Of a stretch of DNA of 64,000 nt, positions 62,323 to 64,000 are shown one piece after another. Position 1 is the stretch's first letter. Each line of letters opens with the position of its first letter. Source of the stretch: an uncultured Bacteroidales bacterium (GTDB taxonomy: Bacteria; Bacteroidota; Bacteroidia; Bacteroidales; UBA932). The position numbers and the translations under genes were made by a program. A model generated the notes under the pieces. It was given only the letters and a program-made list of their open reading frames with translations. It was not told the DNA's origin and ran no database searches. The stretch lies in NCBI GenBank assembly GCA_944326335.1, contig CALVDM010000008.1, positions 1-64,000 on the forward strand. The letters are read 5' to 3'.

Positions 62323-64000
62323 ATGAAATCACTCATAACCGTTTTTGCTTTACTGATTTCATTGACAGTGTCGGCTACAACGCATCCGACGCTTCTCCTG
62401 ACGAAGGACGGGGTGGAGCAGATAAAGTCTTCCCTCGGCACCGTCCCGCAGTTCGATGTGGCTGTGGCGGAGCTGCTCTCGGATGCCGACGCTGCCCTTG
62501 AGAGACCGTTGTGCGTGCCTCAGCCGAAAGACGGAGGCGGGGGCTATTCGCATGAGGCCCACAAGCAGAACTATTACGACATGTACTATTGCGGCCTTGC
62601 CTACCAGATTACCGGGAAGCCGGAGTATGCCGGGAAGGCAAGGGAGATAATGTATGCCTATGCGGAGCTCTATCCGACTCTCGGATATCATCCTCTCGGA
62701 TTGTCTGCCACTCCCGGGAGACTGTTCTGGCAGACCCTGAACGAGAGCGTGTGGCTGGTGCATACCTCGGTGGCTTACGACTGCATCTACGATTACCTTT
62801 CCGCCGGGGACAGGAAACATCTTGAAAAGGACCTTTTCTATCCGATGGCCGACTTCCTGATGAACGGGACACCGGACAACAGGGCGAACAACAAGGTGTT
62901 CAACAAGATGCACAATCACGGTACATGGGCTGTCTCGGCTGTGGGCATGATAGGCATAGCGATGGGGGATGAGGACCTGCTCCGGAAGGCTCTCTACGGC
63001 TCGGACGGGACAGGGAAGAACGGCGGCTTCATGATGCAGCTCGACTATCTTTTCTCTCCTGACGGCTACTTCACTGAAGGAGCTTACTATCAGAGATATG
63101 CGATATGGCCGTTCGTGACATTCGCCCAGTGCATAGATCACTGCAGGCCGGAGCTCGGGATATTCTCCTACAGGGACTCGATTATCCTCAAGGCCGTGGA
63201 TGCATTGCTCCAGCTGGCATACGACGGAGTGTTCCTCCGCTTCAACGACGCCCTCGAGAAAGGGTATGACGCTCAGGAGCTGATATTTGCAGTGGACATA
63301 GCCTACAATGCGGACAAGACGAACAAGAAGCTACTTTCGGTGGTCCGCGACTACCAGAAGAAAGTGCTTGTCTCCGATGCCGGATATGCAGTGGCCAAGG
63401 CCATAAGGGACGGCGAGGCGGAGCCGATGGTCTACAGGAGCGTCTTCTTCCGGGATGGCGGGAACGGTGACGAAGGGGGAATCGCCCTCATCCGTTCAGA
63501 AGGGGAGGACCGGAACAGCCTCGTGACCTTCAAGGCCACGTCGCACGGACTCAGCCACGGACATTATGACAAACTGACCGTGGCCTACTACGACAACGGC
63601 AACGAAATCGTGACGGACTACGGCGCATCCCGCTTCCTGAACATCGAGGCCAAGTACAGCGGTCACTACACGAAGCAGAACAAGACCTATGCAATGACCA
63701 CAATCGCCCACAACACCCTTGTGGTGGACGAGAAGAGTCAGTTCGGCGGAGACATCAAGGTTTCCTCCAGGTACTGGCCGGAAATCTATGCCATGGACCT
63801 TGACTCCAGGGATGTCAAGTACGTGTCTGCAATCGAGGAGAACGCTTATCCGGGAGTCCGGATGCACAGGACCCTCGTTTATGCGGACATACCGTTCCTA
63901 CAGTGCCCTCTTATCATGGATGTGCTGAAGGCAGACAGCCGGCAGGAACACCGCTACGACTATCCCGTGCATTACAACGGACAGATGATAAGCCTTACTG
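62323..64000 (+). CDS. Polysaccharide lyase family 17 oligoalginate lyase (3'-truncated by window end)
   Basis: The gene starts 4 bases after the PL6 stop and is open to the window end, giving 559 residues without a stop. A signal peptide (to about SATTHP) is followed by an alpha-toroid alginate_lyase domain. Asn198 and His199 in KMHNHGTW and Tyr255 in EGAYYQRY match the catalytic Asn201, His202 and Tyr258 of Alg17c. The heparinase II/III-like beta domain starts near 380 with SHGLSHGHYDKL (His412/414). It would release monouronates from oligoalginate. The last part and any genes after it lie outside the window. Confidence 0.88.
   Translation, partial: MKSLITVFALLISLTVSATTHPTLLLTKDGVEQIKSSLGTVPQFDVAVAELLSDADAALERPLCVPQPKDGGGGYSHEAHKQNYYDMYYCGLAYQITGKPEYAGKAREIMYAYAELYPTLGYHPLGLSATPGRLFWQTLNESVWLVHTSVAYDCIYDYLSAGDRKHLEKDLFYPMADFLMNGTPDNRANNKVFNKMHNHGTWAVSAVGMIGIAMGDEDLLRKALYGSDGTGKNGGFMMQLDYLFSPDGYFTEGAYYQRYAIWPFVTFAQCIDHCRPELGIFSYRDSIILKAVDALLQLAYDGVFLRFNDALEKGYDAQELIFAVDIAYNADKTNKKLLSVVRDYQKKVLVSDAGYAVAKAIRDGEAEPMVYRSVFFRDGGNGDEGGIALIRSEGEDRNSLVTFKATSHGLSHGHYDKLTVAYYDNGNEIVTDYGASRFLNIEAKYSGHYTKQNKTYAMTTIAHNTLVVDEKSQFGGDIKVSSRYWPEIYAMDLDSRDVKYVSAIEENAYPGVRMHRTLVYADIPFLQCPLIMDVLKADSRQEHRYDYPVHYNGQMISLT

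Overview
The window reads as chromosomal DNA from a member of the Bacteroidales (phylum Bacteroidota). The support is a SusC/SusD pair with surface lipoproteins, a serine-type sulfatase, Sec-exported RHS proteins of the Bacteroidota two-gene type, a serC-serA-DUF1015 cluster, and promoters of the Bacteroidota form (TTTG or TTG, 18-21 bases, then TAnnTTTG) before many genes, with few strong Shine-Dalgarno sequences. Base composition is above 50% G+C by eye, higher than classical Bacteroides, so an uncultured gut lineage is possible. Genus cannot be settled from the sequence alone.

Layout. 1-9.2 kb: tRNA-Gln, a secreted SGNH hydrolase, an organophosphate-type MFS transporter, the MBL hydrolase-uvrA-nucleoside kinase operon, a deoxynucleoside kinase and ispF. 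9.3-14.7 kb: small membrane protein-mutL-rhomboid-EEP-YrdC operon, facing rsmE. 14.8-21.8 kb: phosphodiesterase, SLC13 permease, radA, PBP4-type carboxypeptidase, galE and a small conserved protein. 21.8-27.7 kb: acyl-CoA ligase with a cupin regulator, then sulfatase-ftcD-NlpC/P60. 27.7-30.5 kb: NfeD, SPFH protein and a sugar MFS transporter. 30.5-37.4 kb: yigZ-pyrB-pyrI-serC-serA-DUF1015 on the minus strand, then a pRiA4b ORF-3-like gene and miaA on the plus strand.

37.4-48.7 kb is an accessory island, all on the minus strand. Two very large Sec-exported RHS/YD-repeat proteins come first. The second ends in an AT-rich, variable 189-residue tip with an HEIEH zinc-metallopeptidase motif. Directly after its stop codon lie seven small genes for exported proteins of unknown family. 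They are arranged as two copies of a 1.37-kb block (37404-38771 and 39777-41144); about 1,000 bases inside the blocks are identical, and one gene copy is cut off against the end of miaA. This looks like a polymorphic toxin with an amplified, possibly periplasmic, immunity or partner cassette, and it is the best candidate here for an undescribed system.

48.8-64 kb is a plus-strand polysaccharide utilization locus: SASA-type esterase, SusC, SusD, two IPT/TIG surface proteins, two PL6 lyases and a PL17 oligoalginate lyase that runs off the window. Together these would bind, import and depolymerise alginate to monouronate; the esterase suggests O-acetylated, hence bacterial, alginate as a possible substrate. 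A perfect ATTGGT-TT-ACCAAT palindrome of the UxuR-like GntR type sits just after the predicted transcription start, and a second TGGT-TA-ACCA palindrome lies in front of the divergent RHS operon, so the two loci may share a regulator.
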